The notes beneath the pieces were generated by a model. That model saw nothing but the letters and a program-made list of their open reading frames with translations, made no database searches and was not told the DNA's origin. Positions 28,805-37,970 of a stretch of 64,000 bases of DNA are shown here, piece by piece (positions within the stretch are counted from its first letter, which is position 1; each line of letters opens with the position of its first letter). Where the stretch lies: the NCBI RefSeq assembly GCF_028548395.1, contig NZ_JAQQLA010000012.1, positions 62,001 through 126,000 of the forward strand, read 5' to 3'. The position numbers and the translations under genes were made by a program. Source of the DNA: Vogesella indigofera (GTDB lineage Bacteria; Pseudomonadota; Gammaproteobacteria; Burkholderiales; Chromobacteriaceae).

Positions 28805-29418
28805 TGAAATGGCTATTGCTACTGCTGCTGTGCTGCAGCGGCAGCCTCGTTGCCGGCCCGGCAGACTTCATCCTGCAGCAGCAGGACGGTCCGCTGGTGG
28901 CCGCCCATGCCAACCGCCTCAACCCCGGCCAGCCGTGGCTGCACGTCAGCGTCGCCGAGCAGTCGCTCACCCTCTACGACGGTCGCGGCCTGCCGCAGAA
29001 GCGCTACACCGTGTCCACCGCCAGGAACGGCGTCGGCGAGCGCGTCAACAGCTACCAGACCCCGCGCGGCTGGCACCGGGTGTGCGAACGCATCGGCGAT
29101 GATGTCGCCGCCGACACCATCATCTACCGGCGCAAGGTGACGCCGTGGAAGTACACACCGCAGCTGGCCGCCGAATACCCGGACAAGGACTGGATCCTGA
29201 CCCGCATCCTGTGGCTGTGCGGCATGGAGCCGGGCAAGAACCAGGGCGGCGAGGTCGACAGCTATGACCGTGCCATCTACATCCACGGTGCCGGCCAGCA
29301 CGTGCCGTTCGGCACGCCGACCTCGCGCGGCTGCGTGCGCATGCGCAACGAAGACGTGATCGAACTCTACAACCTGACCGCCAACGGCATCGACGTGCTG
29401 ATCAGCGAAGAAAACTAG
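28804..29418 (+). CDS. L,D-transpeptidase (YkuD family)
   Basis: The 204-residue protein has a signal peptide (KWLLLLLLCCSGSLVAG) and a YkuD catalytic domain. The active-site motif is IYIHGAGQHVPFGTPTSRGC: His, then Ser-Arg-Gly-Cys with the nucleophilic cysteine, followed by VRM. Such enzymes cross-link or remodel peptidoglycan or attach proteins to it in the periplasm. The ATG at 28804 overlaps the tadA stop. No LysM domain is present. Confidence 0.9.
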
Positions 29419-29420
29419 CC

Positions 29421-29837
29421 ATGCTCAACCTGACCACCCCGGCCCTGCTGTTTCCGGCCATTTCCCTGCTGCTGCTCGCCTACACCAACCGCTACCTGGC
29501 GCTGTCCAGCATCGTGCGCGGCCTGTATGACGACTATCAGCAGCAGCCCAGCGACAAGATCGTGCGCCAGATCGGCACCCTGCGCCGCCGCATCGCGCTG
29601 ATCAAATGGATGCAGAGCATGGGCGTGGCCAGCCTGTTCCTGTGCGTGGTGGCGATGTTCCTGATCTATACCGGTTGGCCGCAGGCGGCGCAGATGACCT
29701 TCGGCGCCAGCCTGCTGTTGCTGATCAGCTCGCTGGGCATGTCGCTGCTGGAGTTGCGCATGTCGACCGACGCGCTGAACATCCTGCTGTCCGACCTGGT
29801 CGCCGCCGAGCGCGCGCGCGACAAGAGCCCGCACTGA
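29421..29837 (+). CDS. DUF2721 membrane protein
   Basis: The 138-residue protein has three membrane segments (about 8-28, 65-87 and 90-112) and the TPALLFPAISLLLLAYTNRYL start typical of DUF2721. The central segment (YDDYQQQPSDKIVRQIGTLRRRIALI) is cytoplasmic and basic. Function is unknown. It starts two bases after the L,D-transpeptidase stop, in the same transcript. Confidence 0.8.
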   Translation: MLNLTTPALLFPAISLLLLAYTNRYLALSSIVRGLYDDYQQQPSDKIVRQIGTLRRRIALIKWMQSMGVASLFLCVVAMFLIYTGWPQAAQMTFGASLLLLISSLGMSLLELRMSTDALNILLSDLVAAERARDKSPH

Positions 29838-29850
29838 CGCGCGGGCAGGC

Positions 29851-29882
29851 AAAAAAAAAACCTCCCCGCGCTAGCGGAGAGG
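29851..29882 (-). terminator. Strong intrinsic terminator on the minus strand
   Basis: A nine-pair stem (29861-29869 with 29874-29882, one wobble) with a four-base loop is followed by ten consecutive T on the minus strand. The plus strand has only A-run upstream, so it terminates leftward transcription, although both flanking protein genes point rightward. Confidence 0.9.
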
Positions 29883-29985
29883 TAACACCCGTGTCGTACC
29901 TGCAAGGTTCCCGATGGAACACGCAATAACAAGCGACGTTATTGCTCTTGAAGCAGCTGTCTCAACCATTTCCTTGCGAGCCACT
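29851..29985 (-). ncRNA. Candidate leftward small RNA
   Basis: No leftward gene needs it, yet a perfect minus-strand terminator (CCTCTCCGC with GCGGGGAGG, then ten T) lies at 29851-29882. Upstream on the same strand are consecutive stem-loops: GCAATAAC/GTTATTGC, GTTCC/GGAAC, and an imperfect GGTA-ACAC/GTGTTACC stem. There is no credible reading frame. The 5' end is uncertain; a TAACAT or CATAAG -10 near 29984-29996 is possible. I do not recognise it as 6S RNA, SRP RNA, tmRNA or RNase P RNA. Confidence 0.5.
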
Positions 29986-30023
29986 TATGATGTTAGCCCC
30001 TCATGATCCTCGCCCGGCCCTGA

Positions 30024-30041
30024 TTTAAACAAGCGTTTGAA
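30024..30041. promoter_or_regulatory. PsrA/FadR-like operator palindrome
   Basis: TTTAAAC-AAGC-GTTTGAA is an 18-base near-perfect dyad resembling the CAAAC-N4-GTTTG sites reported for TetR-type fatty-acid regulators such as PsrA. It lies between the candidate small RNA and the GntR gene and could control either. Assignment rests on sequence likeness only. Confidence 0.35.
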
Positions 30042-30242
30042 TCGTAAGGTGAGGGGCGTTTTCGCGCAAGTGCTTTTTGGCGCCGGCGGCGAAAACGGGT
30101 GATTTTGCAACACGCGGCGCTTGCGGCGCTGCCGACCAGGGCACCGGTTTGATGCTAGAATGCGGATACAGTCCGATTGCCGGACAATATAAAGTTTACA
30201 GTGCGTGCCGCAACGCCCCAGTCGAATTCATCAGGAGCTTTA

Positions 30243-30914
30243 ATGAGCTTCAAGGCCAACGATTCCCTCACCGAACAGATTGCCCGCTTTCTCGGCAACC
30301 AGATCATCAGTGGCAACATGCTGCCCGGCGAACGCATCCAGGAACTGCGCATTGCCGCGGAACTGAACGTCAGCCGCGGCTCGGTGCGCGAGGCCTTGCT
30401 GATCCTGCAGCGCCGCCATCTGGTTGACATCTATCCGCGCCGCGGCGCCATTGTCGCCAGCATGACCGCCGGCGACGTGCGCGACTTCTTCGAGCTGTGG
30501 TTCGTGCTACTGGAACAGGCGGTGTCGCATCTGGCGCACAACTGGCAGAACGACGACCTCGCCGACTTCTTCGAACTGATGACGGCACTGGGCGAGTGCA
30601 ACCGCAACGACGATCTTGACGGCTTCTACCGCCACGGCGTCAGCTTTCTCGGCGCCCTGTATCAGCACGCCGGCAACCGCTACCTGGCGCAGACGCTGCA
30701 TGACCTGCTGCCGCTGTCGCAGCGCTGCCTGTTTGCCATCCTGCGCGCCGGCAAGAGCCGCATCGAACAGACCCACGACTTCCTCGACGGCCTGCTGCAG
30801 GCGATCATCGCCCGTGACCAGACCAGGCTGCGCCACATGATCCAGCAGTTCGGCCACGACTACAGCCAGCTGGCGCAAGCCTCGGCCACGGCACTCGGCG
30901 CCGACGGCAGCTAA
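30243..30914 (+). CDS. GntR-family (FCD-type) transcriptional regulator
   Basis: The 223-residue protein has an N-terminal winged helix (about 10-75: GERIQELRIAAELNVSRGSV and EALLILQRRHLVDIYPRRGA) and an all-helical FCD ligand-binding domain (about 85-215). FCD regulators respond to small organic acids or fatty-acid derivatives. The ATG at 30243 has AGGAG before it; an upstream in-frame start at 30177 would lie in the leader. Its regulon is unknown. It is followed by a terminator shared with folA. Confidence 0.9.
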   Translation: MSFKANDSLTEQIARFLGNQIISGNMLPGERIQELRIAAELNVSRGSVREALLILQRRHLVDIYPRRGAIVASMTAGDVRDFFELWFVLLEQAVSHLAHNWQNDDLADFFELMTALGECNRNDDLDGFYRHGVSFLGALYQHAGNRYLAQTLHDLLPLSQRCLFAILRAGKSRIEQTHDFLDGLLQAIIARDQTRLRHMIQQFGHDYSQLAQASATALGADGS

Positions 30915-30930
30915 GCCGCAGCAGCCATGA

Positions 30931-30956
30931 AAAAGGCGGCCTCGCGGCCGCCTTTT
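30931..30956. terminator. Bidirectional terminator between gntR-type gene and folA
   Basis: AAGGCGGCC and GGCCGCCTT pair across TCGC, with TTTT on both outgoing strands. It serves two convergent transcripts. Confidence 0.88.
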
Positions 30957-30972
30957 GCTTGTTCACGCCGCG

Positions 30973-31467
30973 TCAGGCACGGCGCCGGTAATCGACGAAG
31001 CGGTACACCAGCCCGTTGGCGGCGGTCTGCGCCGGCTGCGCCGTGGCCAGCCACTCCTCGTCGCGCCACGCCGGGAAAGTGGCATCGCCGGCCACCGCCA
31101 GCTCGATATGGGTCAGCCGCAGCTGGTCGGCCAGCGGCAGCGCCTGGCGGTACAGCTCGGCGCCGCCGATCACGCACACCTCGTCAACGTTGGCCGCCAG
31201 CGCCAGCGCCTCGTCCAGCGAGTGCGCCACCGTCACGCCCTCGTGCTGCCAGTCCGGCTGCCGGGTAATCACGATGTTCAGCCGACCGGGCAAGGCGCGG
31301 CCGATGGAATCGAAGGTCTTGCGCCCCATCAGCACCGGCTTGCCCAGCGTTACCGCCTTGAAGTGCTTCAGGTCCTCCGGCAGATGCCACGGCAGGGTGT
31401 TGGCGATGCCGATCACGTTGCCGCGCGCCATCGCCGCCACCAGGGTCAAGGTTGGCCGCAGGCTCAT
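30973..31467 (-). CDS. folA: Dihydrofolate reductase
   Basis: FolA regenerates tetrahydrofolate using NADPH. The 164-residue protein shows [20 protein letters not shown], with the catalytic acid in PED, then [12 protein letters not shown] and [14 protein letters not shown]. It overlaps thyA by ATGA, a natural pairing because thymidylate synthase yields dihydrofolate. A motif copy at 31447-31460 encodes Leu-Arg-Pro-Thr-Leu at its N-terminus, so the motif sits across the thyA-folA junction. Confidence 0.97.
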   Translation of the reverse strand: MSLRPTLTLVAAMARGNVIGIANTLPWHLPEDLKHFKAVTLGKPVLMGRKTFDSIGRALPGRLNIVITRQPDWQHEGVTVAHSLDEALALAANVDEVCVIGGAELYRQALPLADQLRLTHIELAVAGDATFPAWRDEEWLATAQPAQTAANGLVYRFVDYRRRA

Positions 31468-32258
31468 ACCGCCACCTCCGCCTTGATGTGCGGATGCGGG
31501 TCGTAGCCCTCCAGCGTGAAGTCTTCGAACTTGAAGGCGAACAGGTCGTTGACCTCCGGGTTGATGCGTATCGTCGGCAACGGCCGCGGCTCGCGCGTCA
31601 GCTGCAGGCGGGCCTGCTCGAAGTGGTTGCTATAGATGTGCGCGTCGCCCAGCGTGTGCACGAAGTCGCCCGGTTTGAGGCCGCACACCTGCGCCACCAT
31701 CATGGTCAGCAGCGCATAGCTGGCGATGTTGAACGGCACGCCGAGGAAGATATCGGCCGAGCGCTGGTACAGCTGGCACGACAGCTTGCCGTCCGCCACG
31801 TAGAACTGGAACAGGCTGTGGCACGGCGGCAGCGCCATCTCGTCCACCAGCGCCGGGTTCCACGCCGACACCATCAGCCGGCGCGAATCGGGGTTGCGGC
31901 GAATCATGTCCAGCAGGTTGGCGATCTGGTCGATGTGGCGGCCATCCGGCGCCGGCCAGCTGCGCCACTGGTAGCCGTATACCGGGCCGAGGTCGCCGTT
32001 GTCGTCGGCCCATTCGTCCCAGATGCGGACGCCGTTCTCCTGCAGATAGCGGATATTGGTGTCGCCGGACAGAAACCACAGCAGTTCGTGGATGATGGAG
32101 CGCAGGTGGCACTTCTTGGTGGTCACCAACGGAAAGCCGGCGGCGAGATCGAAGCGCATCTGGTAGCCGAATACCGAACGGGTGCCGGTGCCGGTGCGGT
32201 CGGACTTGTCGGTGCCGTGCGTCAGCACGTGCTGCATCAGGTCGAGATACTGTTTCAT
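31464..32258 (-). CDS. thyA: Thymidylate synthase
   Basis: ThyA methylates dUMP with methylene-tetrahydrofolate. At 264 residues it is the short enterobacterial-type length. Signatures include [19 protein letters not shown], the catalytic cysteine in [29 protein letters not shown], and HIYSNHFEQ. It heads the leftward thyA-folA operon and is divergent from flhB. Confidence 0.98.
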   Translation of the reverse strand: MKQYLDLMQHVLTHGTDKSDRTGTGTRSVFGYQMRFDLAAGFPLVTTKKCHLRSIIHELLWFLSGDTNIRYLQENGVRIWDEWADDNGDLGPVYGYQWRSWPAPDGRHIDQIANLLDMIRRNPDSRRLMVSAWNPALVDEMALPPCHSLFQFYVADGKLSCQLYQRSADIFLGVPFNIASYALLTMMVAQVCGLKPGDFVHTLGDAHIYSNHFEQARLQLTREPRPLPTIRINPEVNDLFAFKFEDFTLEGYDPHPHIKAEVAV

Positions 32259-32398
32259 GTAAAGCGCCAGTCAATTGAATGCACCAATTCTACTATCAAC
32301 CGCTGGTGACGACACCTGCCGCGCGGCGCGCAGAGCACAGGCAAATACGCTACCATCGCGCATCGAATCATTAATCCACAGGGTCACATCACCGCGCC

Positions 32399-33562
32399 AT
32401 GGCTGAAGACTCAGACAAGGAAGATCGCACCGAATCACCCTCGGCGCGAAAACTCGAACAGGCGCGCGAGGACGGCAACGTCCCGCGCTCGCGCGAGCTG
32501 AACACTTTTGCCGTCACCATGGCAGGCTTGGCCCTGCTCATCGCCACTGGCGGCCAGCTGTTCACCGCCATGAAGGAAAGCATGATCGCCTGGTTTACCT
32601 TCAACCAGGAAAGCCTGCGCGACCCGCTGGTCATCATGGAGCGGCTGCGGCAGAGCGTGCAGGACACCCTGCTGCAAATGGCGCCGCTGCTGGGCGGGCT
32701 GCTGCTGGTGGCGGCGCTGACACCGCTGCTGATCGGCGGCTGGAACTTCACCAGCAAGGGCTTCATGCCCAATTTCGGCAAGCTCAACCCGCTCAGCGGC
32801 ATCAAGCGGCTGTTCTCGGTCAATGCCGCCACCGAAGGGCTAAAGGCGGTGCTGAAAAGCGCGCTGATCGGCGGCGTCGCCACCTGGACAATCTGGAACG
32901 AGCGCGACGAGCTGATGGGGCTGATCAGCATGCCGCTGGATGGTGCGCTGCTGAAACTGGTGGCGCTGATGGAGCACACCTTTCTGGTGGTGGTCGGTGC
33001 CATGCTGCTGCTGGTGGTACTGGATGTACCGTTCCAGCTATGGCAGTACCACAAGAACCTGCGCATGACCAAGGATGAAGTGAAGCAGGAATACAAGCAG
33101 CAGGAAGGTTCGCCCGAGGTCAAGGGCCGCATTCGCCAGCTGCAGCGCGAGGCGGCACGCAAACGCATGATGCAGGAGATCCCGAACGCCAATGTAATTG
33201 TTACCAACCCGACTCACTATGCCGTTGCATTCAAGTATGATGAAGAAATGGCCGCTCCGGTGCTGATCGCCAAGGGCAGCCTGAAGCTGGCGGAACGCAT
33301 CATCAACGCCGGCCAGGAACACCGTATCGCCATCCTGCGCGCGCCCAGCTTTGCCCGCGCGCTGTACTTCAACGTCGAGCTGGGCGAGCAGATTCCGTCG
33401 CAGCTGTATACCGCCGCCGCACAGGTGCTGGCCTATATTCACCAGCTGAAACACTTCGAGCAAAGCGGCGGTCTGGCCCCGGTGTTCCCCGAGCAGCTGG
33501 ACGTCCCTGCCGAACTTGACCCCGAAAGCAAACGCCAGCAACATACGCCGCCAAAAACCTAA
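32399..33562 (+). CDS. flhB: Flagellar export switch protein FlhB
   Basis: FlhB controls substrate switching of the flagellar export apparatus. The 387-residue protein has an N-terminal charged SESP-like region, four membrane helices (about 35-55, 90-110, 145-165, 185-210) and a cytoplasmic domain with the autocleavage motif NPTHYAVA at about 268-275. It opens the operon flhB-flhA-flhF-flhG-fliA-mot. No sigma-54 promoter of the TGGCAC-N5-TTGC type is visible upstream; a TACCAT -10-like hexamer lies near 32350. Confidence 0.97.
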   Translation: MAEDSDKEDRTESPSARKLEQAREDGNVPRSRELNTFAVTMAGLALLIATGGQLFTAMKESMIAWFTFNQESLRDPLVIMERLRQSVQDTLLQMAPLLGGLLLVAALTPLLIGGWNFTSKGFMPNFGKLNPLSGIKRLFSVNAATEGLKAVLKSALIGGVATWTIWNERDELMGLISMPLDGALLKLVALMEHTFLVVVGAMLLLVVLDVPFQLWQYHKNLRMTKDEVKQEYKQQEGSPEVKGRIRQLQREAARKRMMQEIPNANVIVTNPTHYAVAFKYDEEMAAPVLIAKGSLKLAERIINAGQEHRIAILRAPSFARALYFNVELGEQIPSQLYTAAAQVLAYIHQLKHFEQSGGLAPVFPEQLDVPAELDPESKRQQHTPPKT

Positions 33563-33586
33563 CGCAGCACGTCATCGCAACGAGGC

Positions 33587-35668
33587 ATGAACACACTGCA
33601 GGACTTCCTGAAAAAGATTGATCTGAACACCCTGGCAGGCCCGGTCCTGATCATCCTGGTACTGGCCATGATGGTGTTGCCGCTGCCGCCGGTGCTGCTG
33701 GACATCTTCTTTACCTTCAATATTGCCGTCTCCATCATCGTGCTGATGGTGGGTATCAACACGCGCGAACCGCTGGAATTCTCCTCCTTTCCCTCGGTGC
33801 TGCTGATCACCACCCTGCTGCGCCTGTCGCTGAACGTGGCCAGTAGCCGGGTGATCCTGCTGGAAGGCCATAACGGCTCCGCCGCCGCCGGCGCGGTGAT
33901 CGAATCCTTTGCCCACTTCCTGATTGGCGACAACGTTACCATCGGTATCGTGGTGTTCATCATCCTTACCATCATCAACTTCGTGGTGATCACCAAGGGT
34001 GCCGGCCGGATCGCCGAAGTCTCGGCCCGCTTCGCGCTGGACGCGATGCCCGGCAAGCAGATGGCGATCGATGCCGACCTCAACGCCGGCCTGATCGGCG
34101 AGGACGAGGCGCGTACCCGCCGCGCCAAGATCGGCGAAGAGGCCAACTTCTTCGGCTCGATGGACGGTGCCTCCAAGTTCGTGCGCGGCGATGCCGTGGC
34201 CGGCATCATGATCATCGTGATCAACATCGTCGGCGGCTTGATCATCGGCATCGTACAGCACGACCTGCCGGTGGCCGAGGCCGCCGAAACCTATACCCTG
34301 CTCACCATCGGCGACGGCCTGGTGGCACAGATCCCGGCGCTGATCATCTCCACCGCCGCCGGCATGGTGGTAGCACGGGTCGGCACCGAAAAAGGTCTGT
34401 CGGAACAACTGCTGGGGCAGATGTTCGCCAACCCGACGGTGCTGTACCTCACCGCCGCGGTGATCGGCATGCTGGGCCTGATCCCGAACATGCCGCACGT
34501 TGCCTTCCTGATGATCGCTGCCATTCTCGCCGGCAGTGCCCGCTGGCTGGAAATCAGCGCCGCGCGCCGCGCCACGCAGCCAGCCGAAATCGAAGTGCTG
34601 CCACCGGCGGTGCTGGACCAGCCGCTGACCGAAGTCAGCTGGAAAGACGTGCAGCCGGTCGATGCCCTCGGGCTGGAGGTCGGCTACCGTCTGATCCCGC
34701 TGGTCGATCGCGAACAGGACGGCGAGCTGCTGCGCCGCATCCGCGGCATCCGCAAGAAAATGGCGCAGGAACTCGGCTTCCTGGTGCCGCCGGTCCACAT
34801 CCGCGACAACCTGGAAATCCGCCCCAACGCCTACCGCATCCTGCTCAAGGGCGTGGAAGTGGGCAGTGGCGAGGCTTTCGTCGGCCAGTTCATGGCCATC
34901 AACCCCGGCCAGGTCAGCGGCGAGCTGCAAGGCAGCCCGACGACCGATCCGGCCTTTGGCCTGCCGGCAATCTGGATCGATGCCAGCAAACGCGACGAGG
35001 CGCAGACGCTGGGCTATACCGTGGTCGACGCCAGCACCGTGGTCGCCACCCACCTGTCCAACCTGCTGCAGACCCACGCTGCCGAACTGCTCGGCCGCGA
35101 GGAAGTGCAGGCGCTGATCGACCACCAGGCCAAGGAAGCGCCGAAACTGATCGAGGACCTGGTACCGAAGGTGGTACCGATCGGCACCCTGCAGAAAGTG
35201 CTGCAGCAGCTCTTGACCGACGGCATCCACCTGCGCGACTTCCGTACCATCATCGAGACGCTGGCCGATCACGTCGGCGTTACCGCCGACATCGACGAAC
35301 TGACCTCGGCGGTGCGTACCGCGCTGTCGCGCGCCATCGTGCAGCAGCTGTTCCCCGGCGAGCAGGAGCTGCCGCTGATGACGCTGGACCCGCAGCTGGA
35401 AGGCATCCTGCTGCAGGCGGTACAGAGCAAGGGCGGCGGTCTGGAGCCGGGGCTGGCGGAAAACCTGCTGGCCAATGCCGCGGAACAATCGGAACAAGTC
35501 GAAAACCAGGGCTTTAATCCCGTATTATTGACCCCACCGGCATTACGGCCTTTGCTGGCACGCTTTCTGCGCCGTGCCCTGCCGCAGTTACGCGTGATTT
35601 CGCATAATGAAATACCGGACAGCAAATCCATTCGTATAATTGCGGTGATCGGGGGGAGCAAAAGCTAA
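33587..35668 (+). CDS. flhA: Flagellar export gate protein FlhA
   Basis: FlhA forms the nonameric export gate. The 693-residue protein has about eight N-terminal membrane helices, the conserved FHIPEP-type cytosolic loop (RIAEVSARFALDAMPGKQMA), and a long cytoplasmic domain from about residue 320 that binds chaperone-substrate complexes. Length is typical. It follows flhB by 24 bases. Confidence 0.98.
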   Translation: MNTLQDFLKKIDLNTLAGPVLIILVLAMMVLPLPPVLLDIFFTFNIAVSIIVLMVGINTREPLEFSSFPSVLLITTLLRLSLNVASSRVILLEGHNGSAAAGAVIESFAHFLIGDNVTIGIVVFIILTIINFVVITKGAGRIAEVSARFALDAMPGKQMAIDADLNAGLIGEDEARTRRAKIGEEANFFGSMDGASKFVRGDAVAGIMIIVINIVGGLIIGIVQHDLPVAEAAETYTLLTIGDGLVAQIPALIISTAAGMVVARVGTEKGLSEQLLGQMFANPTVLYLTAAVIGMLGLIPNMPHVAFLMIAAILAGSARWLEISAARRATQPAEIEVLPPAVLDQPLTEVSWKDVQPVDALGLEVGYRLIPLVDREQDGELLRRIRGIRKKMAQELGFLVPPVHIRDNLEIRPNAYRILLKGVEVGSGEAFVGQFMAINPGQVSGELQGSPTTDPAFGLPAIWIDASKRDEAQTLGYTVVDASTVVATHLSNLLQTHAAELLGREEVQALIDHQAKEAPKLIEDLVPKVVPIGTLQKVLQQLLTDGIHLRDFRTIIETLADHVGVTADIDELTSAVRTALSRAIVQQLFPGEQELPLMTLDPQLEGILLQAVQSKGGGLEPGLAENLLANAAEQSEQVENQGFNPVLLTPPALRPLLARFLRRALPQLRVISHNEIPDSKSIRIIAVIGGSKS

Positions 35669-35674
35669 CGCATC

Positions 35675-37108
35675 ATGGTGGTCAGAAAGTTCTACGGCAA
35701 AACAACACGGGATGCGCTACGCCAGGTTCGCGAAGAACTGGGCGCCGATGCGCTGATCCTGTCCAACCGCCCTACCCTGGGCGGTGGCGTAGAGATCATG
35801 GCCGTCGCCGATGCCGACGTGTCCGCGCTGGCCACCACCCTGACGCCGCCGTCGCAGCCGAAACACCCGCCGCGCAATGCGCCGACACCGTCACCGGTGC
35901 CCGCGCCCGCCGCCGCGGGCGGCAGCATGAACCGCGCCATCGCCCGCACCTACGCGATGCCGGTGGAGCCACTGGAAGCGCCGGCGGTGCCGACACCGCC
36001 ACCACCACCGCCGCAGGCAAAAGCCAGCACCGAACCGAAACCGTTCCTCGCCCACGTGCAGGGCAACAGCCCGCCACCGAAGGCGGCACCACAGCCGCAA
36101 GTTGCGCCGGCCCGGCCTGCGGCCAACCTTGCCAGCAACAGCGACGTCGAGCGCGAGCAAATGGCGCAGGAACTGAAACAGATCGGCGACGAGATCAAGC
36201 AGCTGCGCAGCCTGCTGCAAAGCCAGCTGGCCGGTTTTGCTTGGTCGGACATGGAGCAGCGCACACCCAACCGTGCCGAGCTGTTCCGGCACCTGCTCAC
36301 CGCCGGCTTCAGCTCGACGCTGATCCGCCAGCTGACACAGAAGCTGCCGCCACAGTACGAAGGTGATGTCGCGCAGAAGTGGGCGCGTTCGGCGCTGATC
36401 CACAACCTGAAGTGCATGGACCCGCAACACGATCCGATCGAGCGTGGCGGCATCTACGCGCTGGTCGGCCCCACCGGCGTCGGCAAAACCACCACCGTCG
36501 CCAAGCTGGCCGCCCGCGCCACCATGCGCCACGGCGCGCAGAATGTGGCGCTGATCACCACCGACACCTACCGGATTGGCGCCCAGGACCAGCTGCGCAT
36601 CTACGGCAAGATCCTCGGCGTGCCGGTGTTCTCGGTGCAGAACGAAGGCGACCTGCAGCTGACGCTGGCTGATCTGGCGCAGCGCAAGATCGTGCTGATC
36701 GACACCGTCGGCATGGGCCAGCGCGACGCGCGGGTGCAGGCGCAGCTGGACATGTTCAACCAGACCGGCCGCCCGGTGGAGCGCCTGCTGCTGCTGGCCG
36801 CCAACGCCGACGGTCACACACTGGAAGACGTGGTGCGCCACTACCGCGGCGACGGCCTCGCCGGTGCCATCCTGTCCAAGATCGACGAGGCGCTGATGCT
36901 GGGACCGGGGCTGGACGTCGTCATCCGCCACCGCCTGCGCCTGTTCTACGTCACCAACGGCCAGCGCGTGCCGGAAGACATCCATGCCGCCCATGCCGAG
37001 CTACTGATCGACCGCGCGCTGCGCGCCGCACAGCTGGCCTCGCCGTTCAATCCGGAAAGCGATGAAATGGCGATGCTCAATGCCGCGCAGTCCGGCTGGC
37101 TGTCATGA
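35675..37108 (+). CDS. flhF: Flagellar SRP-like GTPase FlhF
   Basis: FlhF fixes polar flagellar position and number. The 477-residue protein has the N-terminal B domain (VRKFYGKTTRDALRQVREEL), a Pro/Ala-rich linker (about 50-165), an N domain, and the NG GTPase with GPTGVGKTTTVAKLA (P-loop), DTYRIGAQDQL, DTVGMGQRD and SKIDEA. It starts six bases after flhA and overlaps flhG by ATGA. A motif copy at 36118-36131 falls in the linker and encodes Ala-Ala-Asn-Leu. Confidence 0.96.
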   Translation: MVVRKFYGKTTRDALRQVREELGADALILSNRPTLGGGVEIMAVADADVSALATTLTPPSQPKHPPRNAPTPSPVPAPAAAGGSMNRAIARTYAMPVEPLEAPAVPTPPPPPPQAKASTEPKPFLAHVQGNSPPPKAAPQPQVAPARPAANLASNSDVEREQMAQELKQIGDEIKQLRSLLQSQLAGFAWSDMEQRTPNRAELFRHLLTAGFSSTLIRQLTQKLPPQYEGDVAQKWARSALIHNLKCMDPQHDPIERGGIYALVGPTGVGKTTTVAKLAARATMRHGAQNVALITTDTYRIGAQDQLRIYGKILGVPVFSVQNEGDLQLTLADLAQRKIVLIDTVGMGQRDARVQAQLDMFNQTGRPVERLLLLAANADGHTLEDVVRHYRGDGLAGAILSKIDEALMLGPGLDVVIRHRLRLFYVTNGQRVPEDIHAAHAELLIDRALRAAQLASPFNPESDEMAMLNAAQSGWLS

Positions 37109-37968
37109 GCGTGCTGGATCAGGCTTCCGGTCTGCGCCGCCAGGCACAGCACGACTACCCGCCGTCCTTCGCCTTTTTCGGCGCCGACCACTGCGGCCAG
37201 AGCACCGTCGCCGGCGAACTGGCGGCGGCGCTGGCGCTGCAGCGGCAACGCCCGCTGCTGATCGAGCACCGTAACGGCCAGCAACTGGCGCGTCGCCTCG
37301 GCTTGCCGGCGGCCGGCACGCTGGGCAGCGTCGCGGTGAGTCTCGGCGATCTCAACGAACTGATGGTCAGCAACCGCCACGGCCTGACCCTGGTCAACCT
37401 CGCCGCCAGCGTCGACGAGCGCACGCGGCTGTCGCCGCGCATCTGGCGCCGCCTGATCAACGAATTCGCATCGGTGGAACAGGACGCGGCACTGCTGCTG
37501 CTGGATACCCCGTCGCTGAGCGAAGACCCCGGCCCCTGCTGCATCGCCGACAACCTGGTGCTGGTGCTGACCCCGTCCTCCGACAGCCTGATGGGCGGCT
37601 ACGCGCAGCTGAAGCGGCTGGCACAGGACTACGCGCGCCGCCGCTTCAACGTGCTGGTCAACCGTGCGGCCAACTTTGACGAGGCGCAGGCGATCTTCAG
37701 CCGCCTGCAGCGCGTGGCCGGTGACTACCTGCCGGTCGGCCTGCGCTGGGTCGGCTTCGTCCCTGATGACAACACCATCAGAAAGAGTCAGACTTTACGG
37801 CGCCCGGTGGTGGAGGCGTTTCCGGACAGCGAGGCCGCGCACGCCTACCTGCAGCTGGCGCAGATGCTGCCGCAGTGGCACGCGCCCGACGACGACACCC
37901 CGCGCGGCAGTTATCTCGAACATCTTTTAATGACAAGCAAAGCGCTTGCAGATTTGACAGGTCATTAA
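37105..37968 (+). CDS. flhG: FlhG/FleN-like protein with degenerate ATPase site
   Basis: By position (between flhF and fliA) and by its N-terminal DQASGLRR (Asp5-Arg12, the DQAxxLR helix that stimulates FlhF GTPase) this is FlhG, which limits flagellar number. The 287-residue fold is MinD-like, but the P-loop reads GADHCGQST at 26-34 where GKGGVGKTT is expected: the signature Lys is Ala27 and the P-loop Lys is Gln32. The switch-I Asp is also lost (LLIEHRNG at 51-58). It therefore should not bind or hydrolyse ATP like MinD. The frame is intact and clean, so it is not a pseudogene. It overlaps flhF by four bases. Confidence 0.88.
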   Translation: MSVLDQASGLRRQAQHDYPPSFAFFGADHCGQSTVAGELAAALALQRQRPLLIEHRNGQQLARRLGLPAAGTLGSVAVSLGDLNELMVSNRHGLTLVNLAASVDERTRLSPRIWRRLINEFASVEQDAALLLLDTPSLSEDPGPCCIADNLVLVLTPSSDSLMGGYAQLKRLAQDYARRRFNVLVNRAANFDEAQAIFSRLQRVAGDYLPVGLRWVGFVPDDNTIRKSQTLRRPVVEAFPDSEAAHAYLQLAQMLPQWHAPDDDTPRGSYLEHLLMTSKALADLTGH

Positions 37969-37970
37969 AT

